From contig DATBAK010000059.1 in NCBI GenBank assembly GCA_036271555.1, forward strand, positions 29,267 through 93,266: DNA of 64,000 nt. Direction: 5' to 3'. The position numbers were made by a program, and so were the translations under genes. This document shows, piece by piece, positions 34,210 to 41,896 of this stretch (the stretch's first letter is position 1; each line of letters starts with the position of its first letter). The stretch is from Acidimicrobiia bacterium (GTDB lineage: Bacteria > Actinomycetota > Acidimicrobiia > IMCC26256 > PALSA-610). The notes under the pieces were generated by a model, which did not search any database, had not been told where the DNA came from, and saw only the letters and a program-made list of their open reading frames with translations.

Positions 34210-34910
34210 TCGAGCGCGACCTCGCGCGCCGCGCGACCGCGGAGGCCGTCGGCACCGCGTTCCTCGTCGCGATCGTGGTCGGTTCCGGGATCGCGGCGCA
34301 GCGGCTCTCGCCGGACGATGTCGGCCTGCAGCTGCTCGAGAGCTCGATCGCGACGGGCGCCGGTCTGGTCGCGATCATCCTCGCGTTCGGGCCGGTTTCC
34401 GGCGCCCACTTCAATCCCGTCGTGACGCTCGCCGACCGATTGCTCGGCGGCATCTCGACCCGCGCCGCGTGCGCGTACGTCGGCGCGCAGATCGCCGGCG
34501 GCTGTGTCGGCGCCGTCGTCGCGAACCTCATGTTCGACCTGCGCGCGATCAACATCTCGACGCACGCGCGCTCGTCGGGCGGGCTGTGGTTGGGTGAGCT
34601 CGTCGCGACGTTCGGATTGTTGCTCGTGATCCTCGGCGTCGCGCGCCGTGGTCGCGATGCGCTCGCGCCGTTCGCGGTCGGCGGCTACATCGCCGCCGCG
34701 TACTGGTTCACGTCGTCGACGTCCTTCGCCAACCCCGCGGTCACGATCGCGCGCACCCTGAGCAACACGTTCGCGGGCATTCGGCCGTCGTCGGCGCCAC
34801 CGTTCGTCGTCGCCGAGATCGCCGGCGCGCTCGGCGCCGTCGCGCTCGCGCGCTTCCTCCACCCCACGGTCGTCGACGCCGATGTCGTGTCGCCCGAGCG
34901 GGCGTCATGA
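34203..34910 (+). CDS. Aquaglyceroporin-like channel (AqpS-type)
   Basis: A 235-aa MIP-family channel with about six membrane helices. The two pore half-helices carry NPV (71-73, in GAHFNPVVT) and NPA (177-179, in FANPAVT). In Sinorhizobium an aquaglyceroporin in the ars operon lets arsenite, made from arsenate, leave the cell down its gradient; the same role is likely here since no ArsB or Acr3 pump is present. The TTG start at 34203 overlaps the arsI-like gene by 7 bp. Its stop overlaps arsC (ATGA). Confidence 0.85.
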   Translation: MLIERDLARRATAEAVGTAFLVAIVVGSGIAAQRLSPDDVGLQLLESSIATGAGLVAIILAFGPVSGAHFNPVVTLADRLLGGISTRAACAYVGAQIAGGCVGAVVANLMFDLRAINISTHARSSGGLWLGELVATFGLLLVILGVARRGRDALAPFAVGGYIAAAYWFTSSTSFANPAVTIARTLSNTFAGIRPSSAPPFVVAEIAGALGAVALARFLHPTVVDADVVSPERAS

Positions 34911-36013
34911 AGTCGGTGCTGTTCCTCTGCATCCACAACGCCGGTCGCTCGCAGATGGCGCTCGGCTGGTTCGAGCACCTCGCGCACGGCCGCGCGCGGG
35001 CGGGGTCCGCCGGTTCCGAGCCGGCGGATCGCATCAACCCGGTCGCAGTCGCGGTGATGCTCGAAGCCGGCATCGACATCCGCGCCGAATGCCCGAAGCC
35101 GTGGACCGACGACATGTTGCGCGTCGTCGACGTCGTCGTGACGATGGGTTGCGGCGATGCCTGCCCCTACTACCCGGGCACCCGCTACGACGACTGGCCG
35201 ATTGACGACCCCGCCGGTCGGAGCATGGAGGTCGTGCGCCGGATCCGCGACGAGATCCGCGAACGCGTCGTCGCGCTCCTCGAGGAGCTGGGCGCGGCGT
35301 AACGCGCCGGGCGCCGGCCGCGGATCTGCGCGCGCACCTCGCGGTAGCGCGGCGGCGATCACGTCCGCGTCGAGGCGCACGGCGGCTGCGCCGACGCCGA
35401 GCGCAACGATCGACTCGCCCAGCGCGATGAGGACGATCTCGCCGAAGCGCTCGACGAAGTGGTCGGGTGAGAGTCGCCAGCCCCGCATGTTTCCGAACAG
35501 CACACCGCCGTAGTCGATGGCGACCGCGGCGGCCCAGCACGCGAGCTTCGCGGAGCCGTCGAGGAACGCGGCGGCGACGAGGAACACGCCGCCGAGCGCG
35601 ACCGTCGGCACGACGCGCAACACCGCGCCCAAGAGGTCGCGGTCGTCGCGTCCCGCGAGCGCGTAGAGCACGAGGTGGAAGCCGCGCACGACGATGTACG
35701 CGACCGCGAACGTCATGCCGTCGCGCCCGAACGCGCGCGGTGCCGCGAGCGATGTCACGAGCATCGCCGCGATCGCCGCGAGCATCGCGATGCGCACACC
35801 GCCTTCGTCGGGGTCGAGCGTGTTCGTCAGCCACGCGTACGCCGACCACGCCCACCACAGGATCGCGAGCAGGAGCAGCGCGCGTAACAAGCCGACCCAG
35901 TGCGGATCACCCGTCAGCAGACGCGTCACCTGCGTGATGGCGAAGACGAAGACCAGATCGAAGAACAGGTCGAGCGGTGTGACCTGCTGCGCGACGTCCA
36001 TGTCCTCGCTCAT
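34685..36013 (-). pseudogene. Truncated low-temperature-requirement A (LtrA) gene
   Basis: The first 223 codons (36013 to about 35345) encode an LtrA-family membrane protein: TPLDLFFDLVFVFAITQ at the N-terminus and several hydrophobic helices, ending in GEIVLIALGESIVALG and LDADVIAAAL. Family members continue with several more helices. Here the homology stops abruptly at about 35345, and the frame continues as non-homologous sequence antisense to arsC and the channel gene before stopping at 34685. So the second half of the gene appears to have been replaced, most simply by insertion of the ars operon with a deletion. The remnant is probably non-functional. Confidence 0.78.
34907..35302 (+). 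CDS. arsC: Arsenate reductase (low-molecular-weight phosphatase fold)
   Basis: A 131-aa ArsC-type reductase converting arsenate to arsenite. The P-loop CIHNAGRS gives the nucleophile Cys8. Cys82 and Cys86 in TMGCGDACPYYPG are the likely redox relay that forms the disulfide resolved by thioredoxin or mycothiol. Translation is coupled to the channel gene (ATGA), which fits the model that arsenite produced here leaves through the channel. About 40 bp downstream lies the broken end of the ltrA remnant on the other strand. Confidence 0.9.
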   Translation: MKSVLFLCIHNAGRSQMALGWFEHLAHGRARAGSAGSEPADRINPVAVAVMLEAGIDIRAECPKPWTDDMLRVVDVVVTMGCGDACPYYPGTRYDDWPIDDPAGRSMEVVRRIRDEIRERVVALLEELGAA

Positions 36014-36064
36014 CGCGGCCTCACGCCATTCGACTGGATGATCGAGCCATGAAAGGCTGGTGCG

Positions 36065-37525
36065 ATGTCAGACGGGCGCGACATCGTCATCATCGGCGCG
36101 GGGCCGGCGGGGCTGACGGCGGCGTACGTCCTCGGCAAGCGCGGTGCGACGAGCACGGTCGTCGAGTCGGACACGGTCGTCGGCGGCATCAGCCGGACGG
36201 CTCGGGCCGACGGTTGGCGTTTCGACATCGGCGGCCACCGTTTCTTCACCAAGGTGCGGGCGGTCGAGGACTTGTGGTTCGAGATTCTCGGTCCCGACGA
36301 CTTCCTGAAGCGACCCCGGTTGAGTCGTATCTACTACCGCGGCAAGTTCTACGACTATCCGATCTCGGCGATGAACGCGCTCCGCAACCTCGGCCCGATC
36401 GAGGCGGTGCGGTGCGTGCTCTCGTATCTCTGGGTGCGCGTTCACCCGCCGAAAGATCCCTCGACGCTCGAGGGTTTCGTCGTGTCGCGTTTCGGTTGGC
36501 GGTTGTACCGACACTTCTTCAAGACGCAGAGCGAGAAGGTCTGGGGCGTGCCGTGCACGGAGATCCAGGCCGACTGGGGTGCGCAGCGCATCAAGAACCT
36601 GTCGCTGTTCCGCGCCGCGTGGGAGGCGTTGAAGCCGCAGTGGGTGCGCACGCGGACGTCGAAGGCGAATCAGGTCACCAGTCTGATCGAGGAGTTCAAC
36701 TACCCGAAGTACGGGCCGGGGATGATGTGGGAACGCTGCGCCGAGCTCGTCACGAGCGCGGGCACGACGATCGACTTCGAGACGGCAGTGTCGGCCATCG
36801 AGCATCGCGACGGGCGCGCGATCGCAGTGGTCGCTTCGTGCTCGGGTGAGACGCGGCGCTACCCGTGCACCGACGTGATCTCGTCGATGCCGATCGGCGC
36901 GCTGGTGCGCGGCTTCGATCCGCCGCCGCCCGAAGAGGTGCTCAAGGCGGCCGACGCGCTGCGCTACCGCGACTTCATCACCGTCGCGCTGGTCGTGCCC
37001 GAGGCGGTCGGCTTCCCCGACAACTGGATCTACGTGAACGACGCGTCGGTCGAGGTCGGTCGCATCCAGAACTTCGGCCGGTGGTCGCCGTATCTCGTGA
37101 AGGACGGCCGCACGTGTCTCGGCCTCGAGTACTTCGTGTGGGAGGGCGGCGACACGTGGATGCGCAGCGACGCGGACCTCATCGCGCAGGGAACGCGTGA
37201 GCTGCACGACATCGGTCTGCTTCCCGACCCCGGCGTGGTCGAGGAGGCGTTCGTCGTGCGGATGCCGAAGGCGTACCCGATGTACGACGCGGCCTACAAG
37301 GAGAACGTCGCCGTGCTGCGCTCATGGCTCGAGCGGCACGCACCGAACGTGCACCCGGTCGGCCGCAACGGCATGCACCGCTACAACAACCAAGACCACT
37401 CCATGCTCACCGCGATGCTCTCGGTCGAGAACATCTTTGGCGCACACCACGACGTGTGGAACGTGAACGTCGAGCAGGAGTACCACGAAGAACGCACCGC
37501 CGCGCCGCCGCACCCGAACCAGTAG
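36065..37525 (+). CDS. FAD-dependent oxidoreductase, UDP-galactopyranose mutase-like
   Basis: A 486-aa flavoprotein. The dinucleotide-binding motif is IIGAGPAGLTAAYVLGKRG (about 9-27), with GGISRT and GGHRFFTK downstream. Such residues are typical of the Glf/protoporphyrinogen oxidase-like group that works on sugar nucleotides or carotenoid-type substrates. It is well preserved from end to end. ATG 36065 has a weak AAAGG upstream. Its neighbours give no pathway; a role in cell-envelope glycan precursors is possible. Confidence 0.83.
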   Translation: MSDGRDIVIIGAGPAGLTAAYVLGKRGATSTVVESDTVVGGISRTARADGWRFDIGGHRFFTKVRAVEDLWFEILGPDDFLKRPRLSRIYYRGKFYDYPISAMNALRNLGPIEAVRCVLSYLWVRVHPPKDPSTLEGFVVSRFGWRLYRHFFKTQSEKVWGVPCTEIQADWGAQRIKNLSLFRAAWEALKPQWVRTRTSKANQVTSLIEEFNYPKYGPGMMWERCAELVTSAGTTIDFETAVSAIEHRDGRAIAVVASCSGETRRYPCTDVISSMPIGALVRGFDPPPPEEVLKAADALRYRDFITVALVVPEAVGFPDNWIYVNDASVEVGRIQNFGRWSPYLVKDGRTCLGLEYFVWEGGDTWMRSDADLIAQGTRELHDIGLLPDPGVVEEAFVVRMPKAYPMYDAAYKENVAVLRSWLERHAPNVHPVGRNGMHRYNNQDHSMLTAMLSVENIFGAHHDVWNVNVEQEYHEERTAAPPHPNQ

Positions 37526-37583
37526 CGCGGCGGTCATGCGGCCGCCTCGACACCAGAAGTGTCCACGTCAGCGCGGTCGTTGC

Positions 37584-37660
37584 TGGTACGCCCCCCGGGA
37601 CTCGAACCCGGAACCTGCGGATTAAGAGTCCGACGCTCTGACCAGTTGAGCTAGGGGCGC
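37584..37660 (-). tRNA. tRNA-Lys (anticodon CTT)
   Basis: A cloverleaf with acceptor stem GCGCCCC/GGGGCGT (37660 to 37588), D-arm TAGCTCAACTGGTCAGAGC, anticodon loop ACTCTTAAT (CTT) and T-arm with GGTTCGAGTCC. Discriminator A and an encoded CCA at 37584-37586 complete 77 nt. Confidence 0.95.
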
Positions 37661-37705
37661 AGGTATTACGAACCGCTCACTGTAGCAAGTCGCTCTGGCG
37701 ACGAC

Positions 37706-38083
37706 TCAGTGTGACGCGCGCACCGTGGCGACGCGTTTCCGCCAGCCGCGCAAGCTCAAGTACCCGATGCCGCTCCAGAGCGCCATCGAGAAGAGCGTCG
37801 CCTCGATCTGATGCCGCGGCCACACGGGGAGCGCACCGGCCGCCGCGTACAAGCCGATGTAGACGACCGGATGATCGAACAGCCAGATCTCGGAGTAGGC
37901 GTAGACGTCGTCGAACCTCTGCGGCATGAAACCGCGGACGACGAGCACGGTGACGCCGACTGCGCCGCCGATGATGGCGCCGACCACGCCCGCGCCCCAG
38001 AGCCAGAGCACGATGGCGACGCAGGACGCGCACAACCACGCGACGAGCAGCGTCATCAACCAGCGCTTCGCGCCCGCCCACAT
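37706..38083 (-). CDS. Small multi-pass membrane protein
   Basis: A 125-aa hydrophobic protein with about four membrane segments: LMTLLVAWLCASCVAIVLWL near 9-28, then about 31-50, 72-90 and 96-112. It ends in a basic tail (RKRVATVR). No family is recognised. The ATG at 38083 lies 20 bp after the stop of the upstream reductase gene and a TAGCGT box overlaps that stop, so it may be transcribed alone or with it. Confidence 0.7.
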   Translation of the reverse strand: MWAGAKRWLMTLLVAWLCASCVAIVLWLWGAGVVGAIIGGAVGVTVLVVRGFMPQRFDDVYAYSEIWLFDHPVVYIGLYAAAGALPVWPRHQIEATLFSMALWSGIGYLSLRGWRKRVATVRASH

Positions 38084-38102
38084 CCCCGCCACGGCGGAAA
38101 CG

Positions 38103-39140
38103 CTACTCCCGAGAGCGCGGCAGGATCGGCGGGAGGTCGGCGGTCGAGAGGATGCCGGGCCGCGCCGCGCAGACGTACGGGATCGCGTTGACGGGCCGGT
38201 TCGCGGTGTACGCCGGTGTCGTCTCACCGAGCGCTTCCACCGCCACGGGAAACGGGAGCGCGACGTCGAGCGGCGCGTCGCCGTGCACCTGCACGCGCCA
38301 TCCGGTCGGGCGCAGGTCCCACGCGGGCTCGACGTCGGTGAGGCAGTACCACGTCGGTGCGAAGCGAACGACGACGTCGCCGCGGGCGCGCCCCACCAGC
38401 TGTGTGCGCTGCGCGGCGACCGAGCCGCGGGCCAACGGTCCGGCCGCGATCGTGGTGTCGCCGCGCGCGACCGCGACCTCGCCGTTGCTCGACCACGCGT
38501 CGACCGGCCGGCCCGCGGCCTCGGCGAGCTCCTCGAGCGCGGGCCGGAACGCGGCGAGCAGGTGCGCGGCCCGCGCCTCCGAGGACGCGCCCGGCGGACG
38601 ACCGAAACCCATGATGTCGAACAGCAGCTCGGGCGACGCGCGCTGCGAGAGATCGGCGAACTCCTCGATCTCGATCCCGTCGCAGCGTCGCTGCAGCGAC
38701 AAGAGCGCGTAGGGGAGCGCGTCGGTGATGAATCCCGGACTGCTGCCCGTCGCGTAGACCGACGTGTTCCCACGCGCGCACGCGTCCTCGATGCGCTGCC
38801 GCGTCTCGGCGTCGAGCGCGCGCCCGCCGGCGGACAGATCGCCGCACGTCGTGACGACGTTCGTGCCCTGTTCGAGGAACGGCAGCACGTCGTCGAGCGC
38901 GAACGCACGCGCCATGTAGAGAACGCAGTCGGCCGACAACGTGTGAACCGCCGCGCGATCGCTCGTCGCCACCACCCCGACGGGCGGCTCGCCACAGAGT
39001 GCGCCCGCGTCGACGGTCGCCTTGCCGTCGTCGTACACGAACACGCCGACGAGCTCGAGGTCGGGGTGACGGATCACCTCGCGCAGCGCACGCGTCCCGA
39101 TGTTGCCCGTGGCCCACTGCACGACTCGCACCGGCTTCAC
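38103..39140 (-). CDS. Dihydrodipicolinate reductase-like NAD(P)-dependent dehydrogenase
   Basis: A 345-aa protein with the Rossmann start VQWATGNIGTRAL (about 8-20) and DapB/amino-acid dehydrogenase-like architecture. Actinobacteria carry many such paralogues, annotated as dihydrodipicolinate reductase-like or 2,4-diaminopentanoate dehydrogenase-like; true lysine-pathway function is unlikely. GTG 39140 is chosen because a TACGGT box ends 8 nt upstream, which fits a leaderless start; ATG 39167 is the alternative. It is divergent from the DksA-like gene. Confidence 0.82.
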   Translation of the reverse strand: MKPVRVVQWATGNIGTRALREVIRHPDLELVGVFVYDDGKATVDAGALCGEPPVGVVATSDRAAVHTLSADCVLYMARAFALDDVLPFLEQGTNVVTTCGDLSAGGRALDAETRQRIEDACARGNTSVYATGSSPGFITDALPYALLSLQRRCDGIEIEEFADLSQRASPELLFDIMGFGRPPGASSEARAAHLLAAFRPALEELAEAAGRPVDAWSSNGEVAVARGDTTIAAGPLARGSVAAQRTQLVGRARGDVVVRFAPTWYCLTDVEPAWDLRPTGWRVQVHGDAPLDVALPFPVAVEALGETTPAYTANRPVNAIPYVCAARPGILSTADLPPILPRSRE

Positions 39141-39148
39141 GCGCGCGC

Positions 39149-39154
39149 ACCGTA
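39149..39154 (-). promoter_or_regulatory. Candidate -10 box (TACGGT) for the reductase at 39140
   Basis: TACGGT on the minus strand ends 8 nt before GTG 39140. It supports that start over the upstream ATG at 39167. Confidence 0.45.
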
Positions 39155-39173
39155 CCCGCGGGATCATGACGGC

Positions 39174-39539
39174 GTGAGTGACGAGATCCGTGGCCACCTC
39201 GACGTCGAACGAGCCCGTGCCGACGCACAGCTCGCCGCGCTCACGCGTGAGTTCGACGCGATCGTCGCGGCCGCCGCGGCCGATCCGCCCGACGACGAGC
39301 ACGATCCCGACGGCGCGACGATCGGGTTCGAGCGCGCGCAACTCCAATCCCTCATCGACACGACGAGGCAACGTCGAAGCGACCTCGACGCCGCGCTCGC
39401 CCGGCTCGAAGCCGACGAGTACGGGCGCTGCGAGCGCTGCGGCGCCGCGATCCCCGCCGCCCGCTTGGCCGCGATCCCGACCGCGACGCGGTGCGTCATC
39501 TGTGCCGCGGATACGAAGGGCCGCCGGCGCGCGCCGTAG
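39174..39539 (+). CDS. DksA/TraR C4-type zinc finger protein
   Basis: A 121-aa protein: an N-terminal coiled coil (about 10-80) and a C4 zinc finger with Cys86, Cys89, Cys107 and Cys110 (CERC...CVIC). Family members insert the coiled coil into the RNA polymerase secondary channel. Actinobacteria use RbpA/CarD-type factors as well, so this could be a polymerase-binding or a general stress protein. The GTG start at 39174 is 33 bp from the divergent reductase start. Confidence 0.83.
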   Translation: MSDEIRGHLDVERARADAQLAALTREFDAIVAAAAADPPDDEHDPDGATIGFERAQLQSLIDTTRQRRSDLDAALARLEADEYGRCERCGAAIPAARLAAIPTATRCVICAADTKGRRRAP

Positions 39540-39571
39540 CGTGAACGACGAGTCGTCCTGGAGGTAGGTCC

Positions 39572-40498
39572 GTGCGCGTCGTCGTCACCGGATCATCGGG
39601 CTTCATCGGTACCGCGCTCACGAGCGCGCTCGAACAGCGCGGCGATCGCGTCGTCAGGCTGACGCGCGGCGGCGCGACCAGTGCCGGCCCGACGTGGGAT
39701 CCCGACAACGGCACGATCTCGACCCTCGCGTTCGAAGGCGCCGACGCGGTCGTGCACCTGGCGGGCGTGGGCATCGGCGACAAGAAGTGGTCACCCGAGC
39801 AGAAGCGCGCCGTGCTCGACTCGCGCACGAAGGGCACGACGTTGCTCGCGCGCACGCTCGCGGAGCTGCCGCAGCGGCCGCCCGTGCTCGTGAGCGGTTC
39901 GGCCGTCGGCTACTACGGCGACGCGGGCGACGCCGTGCTCGACGAGTCGAGCCCGAACGGCGACGATTTCCTGGCCGACGTGTGCCGCCAGTGGGAGGCG
40001 GCGACGGAACCGGCCGCCCAGGCCGGCATCCGCGTGGTGAACCTCCGCACCGGCATCGTGCTGCATCCCGACGGCGGCGCGTTGAAGCGCTTGCTCACGC
40101 CGTTCCGCCTCGGCCTCGGCGGGCGCGTCGCGAGTGGCAAGCAGTGGATGAGCTGGATCGCGCGGCCCGACGAGATCGGGGCGATCCTCCACGCAATCGA
40201 CCACGACACCGTGGCCGGCCCCGTGAACCTCACCGCTCCGAACCCGATGACGAACGCGCAGCTCACGAAGACCCTCGGCCATGTGCTCCACCGGCCGACG
40301 GTGCTGCCGACACCGCTGCTGCCGCTCAAGATGATCTACGGCGCCGAGCTCGTGCACTCGCTGCTCGTCATCGGTCAGCGCGCGCTGCCCCGCGGGCTCG
40401 AAGCGACCGGCTACGCGTTCACGTATGCCGATCTCGAGACCGCGCTGCGCGCCCTGCTCGCGCCGATGCCGGCCGGAGAAAACCGGCCGGCATCGTGA
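39572..40498 (+). CDS. TIGR01777-family NAD(P)-binding epimerase (YfcH-like SDR)
   Basis: A 308-aa atypical extended short-chain dehydrogenase: nucleotide-binding GSSGFIG (7-13), HLAGVGIGDKKW, SGSAVGYYG and a C-terminal DUF1731-like region (LPTPLLPLKMIYG). The substrate is not known for the family. GTG 39572 follows GGAGGT. A TAGCGT box overlapping the dksA-like stop may be its promoter. The last codons form a 13-bp perfect hairpin that probably ends transcription here and for tRNA-His opposite. Confidence 0.87.
   Translation: MRVVVTGSSGFIGTALTSALEQRGDRVVRLTRGGATSAGPTWDPDNGTISTLAFEGADAVVHLAGVGIGDKKWSPEQKRAVLDSRTKGTTLLARTLAELPQRPPVLVSGSAVGYYGDAGDAVLDESSPNGDDFLADVCRQWEAATEPAAQAGIRVVNLRTGIVLHPDGGALKRLLTPFRLGLGGRVASGKQWMSWIARPDEIGAILHAIDHDTVAGPVNLTAPNPMTNAQLTKTLGHVLHRPTVLPTPLLPLKMIYGAELVHSLLVIGQRALPRGLEATGYAFTYADLETALRALLAPMPAGENRPAS
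40464..40495. terminator. 13-bp perfect hairpin embedded in a gene end, facing tRNA-His
   Basis: The arms 40464-40476 (CGATGCCGGCCGG) and 40483-40495 pair perfectly around the loop AGAAAA. The hairpin lies in the last codons of the SDR gene, one base before its stop, and 5 nt beyond the 3' end of tRNA-His on the other strand. There is no T-tract, but long GC hairpins without one are plausible actinobacterial terminators. Bidirectional use is inference. Confidence 0.6.
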
Positions 40499-40500
40499 AG

Positions 40501-40575
40501 GGTGACTGAGGGGACTCGAACCCCCGGCCTTCGGGACCACAACCCGACGCTCTAACCACCTGAGCTACAGCCACC
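40501..40575 (-). tRNA. tRNA-His (anticodon GTG)
   Basis: The acceptor stem GTGGCTG/CAGTCAC has the extra G(-1) opposite C73 that is typical of tRNA-His. The anticodon loop is TTGTGGT (GTG). The D-arm TAGCTCAGGTGGTTAGAGC and the T-arm with GGTTCGAGTCC are intact. CCA is not encoded. Confidence 0.95.
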
Positions 40576-40635
40576 AGGACGGCCCGGGAGTGTACCGGAG
40601 CCGCTTCGAGCGGAGCCCTATCGATGCGCCTGAAC

Positions 40636-40714
40636 GGGCGGGCCGCGGTGCGGCCCGCCCGAGACGGGGGCTGAGGCGTCAGGAGCGGCGAGCGGATCGA
40701 GCGCGACCAGAAGG
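40636..40714 (+). repeat. Dispersed intergenic repeat, copy 3 (with hairpin)
   Basis: A perfect 11-bp inverted repeat GGGCGGGCCGC / GCGGCCCGCCC (40636-40646 and 40650-40660) is followed by CTGAGGCGTCAGGAGCGGCG and AGCGGATCGAGCGCGACCAG. It fills the gap between tRNA-His and the yceI-like gene. The hairpin may also end transcription of the yceI-like gene. Confidence 0.75.
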
Positions 40715-40715
40715 C

Positions 40716-41306
40716 TCAGGCCGCGGCCGCGGGTGTCGCCTGCACCTCGAGCTCGATGCGCACCTTCTTGCCGATGAGCACACCGCCGCCTGCGAGCGGC
40801 TGGTTCCACGTCAGGCCGAAGTCCTCGCGGTCGATCTCCGTCGACGCCGAGAAGAACGCCTTCGTGTTGCCCCACGGGTCGCTCGCGACGCCGCCGAACT
40901 CGACGTCGAGCACGGTCGGTCGCGTGACGCCGTGGATCGTGAGGTCGCCGTCGACGCGCCACGTGCTCGCGCCGGTCGGGCGGATCGCCGTCGAGTGGAA
41001 CGTGAGCGTCGGGTACTGCTCGACGTCGAGGAAGTCGGCGCCGACGACGTGGCCGTCGCGACCCTCGTCGCCGGTCGAGATGCTGCCGGCCTGGATCGTC
41101 ACGTCGACGCGCGAGTCCTCCGGGCGCTCGGCGATGTCGATCGCCGCGTCGTAGTCGAGGAAGCGACCGCGCACCTTCGTGACCATGAGGTGACGGGCGA
41201 CGAACTCGACGGTGGAGTGGTGGTTGTCGACCGACCAGCGGCCGGTGGTGGGGACGGTGCGGTTCTCGACGACGCGGGTGGCGTCGACGGTGGTGGTCTC
41301 GGCCAT
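40716..41306 (-). CDS. YceI-family lipid-binding-fold protein
   Basis: A 196-aa YceI domain protein (lipocalin-like barrel that binds polyisoprenoids in known structures): WSVDNHHSTVEFVARH (about 24-39), TGDEGRDGHV and YPTLTFHST. No signal peptide is present, so it is cytoplasmic. GGGAGGG precedes the ATG at 41306. It is divergent from a marR-like gene with a palindromic operator in between, so it is very probably that regulator's target. YceI/MarR pairs are often linked to stress by organic acids or hydroperoxides. Confidence 0.88.
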   Translation of the reverse strand: MAETTTVDATRVVENRTVPTTGRWSVDNHHSTVEFVARHLMVTKVRGRFLDYDAAIDIAERPEDSRVDVTIQAGSISTGDEGRDGHVVGADFLDVEQYPTLTFHSTAIRPTGASTWRVDGDLTIHGVTRPTVLDVEFGGVASDPWGNTKAFFSASTEIDREDFGLTWNQPLAGGGVLIGKKVRIELEVQATPAAAA

Positions 41307-41325
41307 GATGGGCCCTCCCGAGGGA

Positions 41326-41358
41326 TTGTTCAGATTTGGACTATCTGGATCTGGACAA
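41326..41358. promoter_or_regulatory. MarR-type operator between yceI-like and marR-like genes
   Basis: The arms TTGTTCAGAT (41326-41335) and ATCTGGACAA (41349-41358) are inverted repeats with 9 of 10 positions matching and a 13-bp centre. The region is AT-richer than its surroundings and lies between divergent genes, as expected for an autoregulated MarR. Confidence 0.65.
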
Positions 41359-41392
41359 CTTGGCGGACCGGCCGGCTATTCCCACCCCTCCG

Positions 41393-41398
41393 TAGACT
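41393..41398 (+). promoter_or_regulatory. Candidate -10 box (TAGACT) for the marR-like gene
   Basis: TAGACT ends 6 nt before the ATG at 41405, consistent with a leaderless transcript. Confidence 0.5.
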
Positions 41399-41404
41399 TT
41401 CCCG

Positions 41405-41896
41405 ATGGCTCCGAAGCGTTGGCTCACCGACGACGAGCAGGTGTCGTGGCGGGCCTTCCTGAGGGGCACGGCGCTCCTGCTCGAGCGGCTCGACGCGGAG
41501 CTGATCGAGGCCCACGGGCTCACCGGTTCCGACTACGAGATCCTCGTCGCCCTGTCGGAGGCGCCCCGGGGAGGGGTCCGCATGGCCGAGCTCGCGGAGC
41601 GGGCGCTGGTCTCCAAGAGCCGGCTCACCTACCGGGTCGACCGGCTCGTCGCCGAGGGGCTCGTGGAGCGGCGCCCGTGCCCGTCGGACCGGCGGGGCTC
41701 GCTCGCTGCGCTCACCCCGACGGGGCGCCGCAAGCTCGAGCGCGCGGCGGCCACGCATGTCGACGGCGTGCTCGCGCACCTCGTCGAGCGCGCGTCGGCG
41801 CGCGACTTCGCGGTGCTCGGCCGCGTCTTCGGCTCGGTGGCCGAGGCACTCGACGCGCACGCGGCCGACGCCGACCTCGACTGCGGCACACGGTGA
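41405..41896 (+). CDS. MarR-family transcriptional regulator
   Basis: A 163-aa winged-helix repressor: LTGSDYEILVALSEAP (about 39-54), recognition helix region MAELAERALVSKSRLTYRVDRL, and the wing with RRPCPSDRRGSLAALT. It probably represses itself and the divergent yceI-like gene through the palindrome at 41326-41358. Its only cysteines are in the wing and the C-terminus, so the OhrR redox switch (N-terminal Cys) is not evident. The stop overlaps the NYN-domain gene (GTGA). Confidence 0.9.
   Translation: MAPKRWLTDDEQVSWRAFLRGTALLLERLDAELIEAHGLTGSDYEILVALSEAPRGGVRMAELAERALVSKSRLTYRVDRLVAEGLVERRPCPSDRRGSLAALTPTGRRKLERAAATHVDGVLAHLVERASARDFAVLGRVFGSVAEALDAHAADADLDCGTR

Noticed and set aside
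33787..35302. Integrated mobile element bringing the ars genes
   Set aside because: No integrase, transposase or flanking direct repeats are visible; only the ltrA truncation hints at insertion.
36068..37207. 379-residue minus-strand frame over the FAD oxidoreductase
   Set aside because: Antisense of an intact flavoprotein; no start signals and no domain.
38103..39140. Lysine-biosynthesis dapB
   Set aside because: The protein is longer than DapB and lacks the DapB active-site pattern; no lysine gene is nearby, so only family-level naming is justified.
37584..40575. Attachment site or integrated island at the tRNA-Lys and tRNA-His genes
   Set aside because: Both tRNAs are intact, but no duplicated tRNA 3' end or integrase is found between or beside them.
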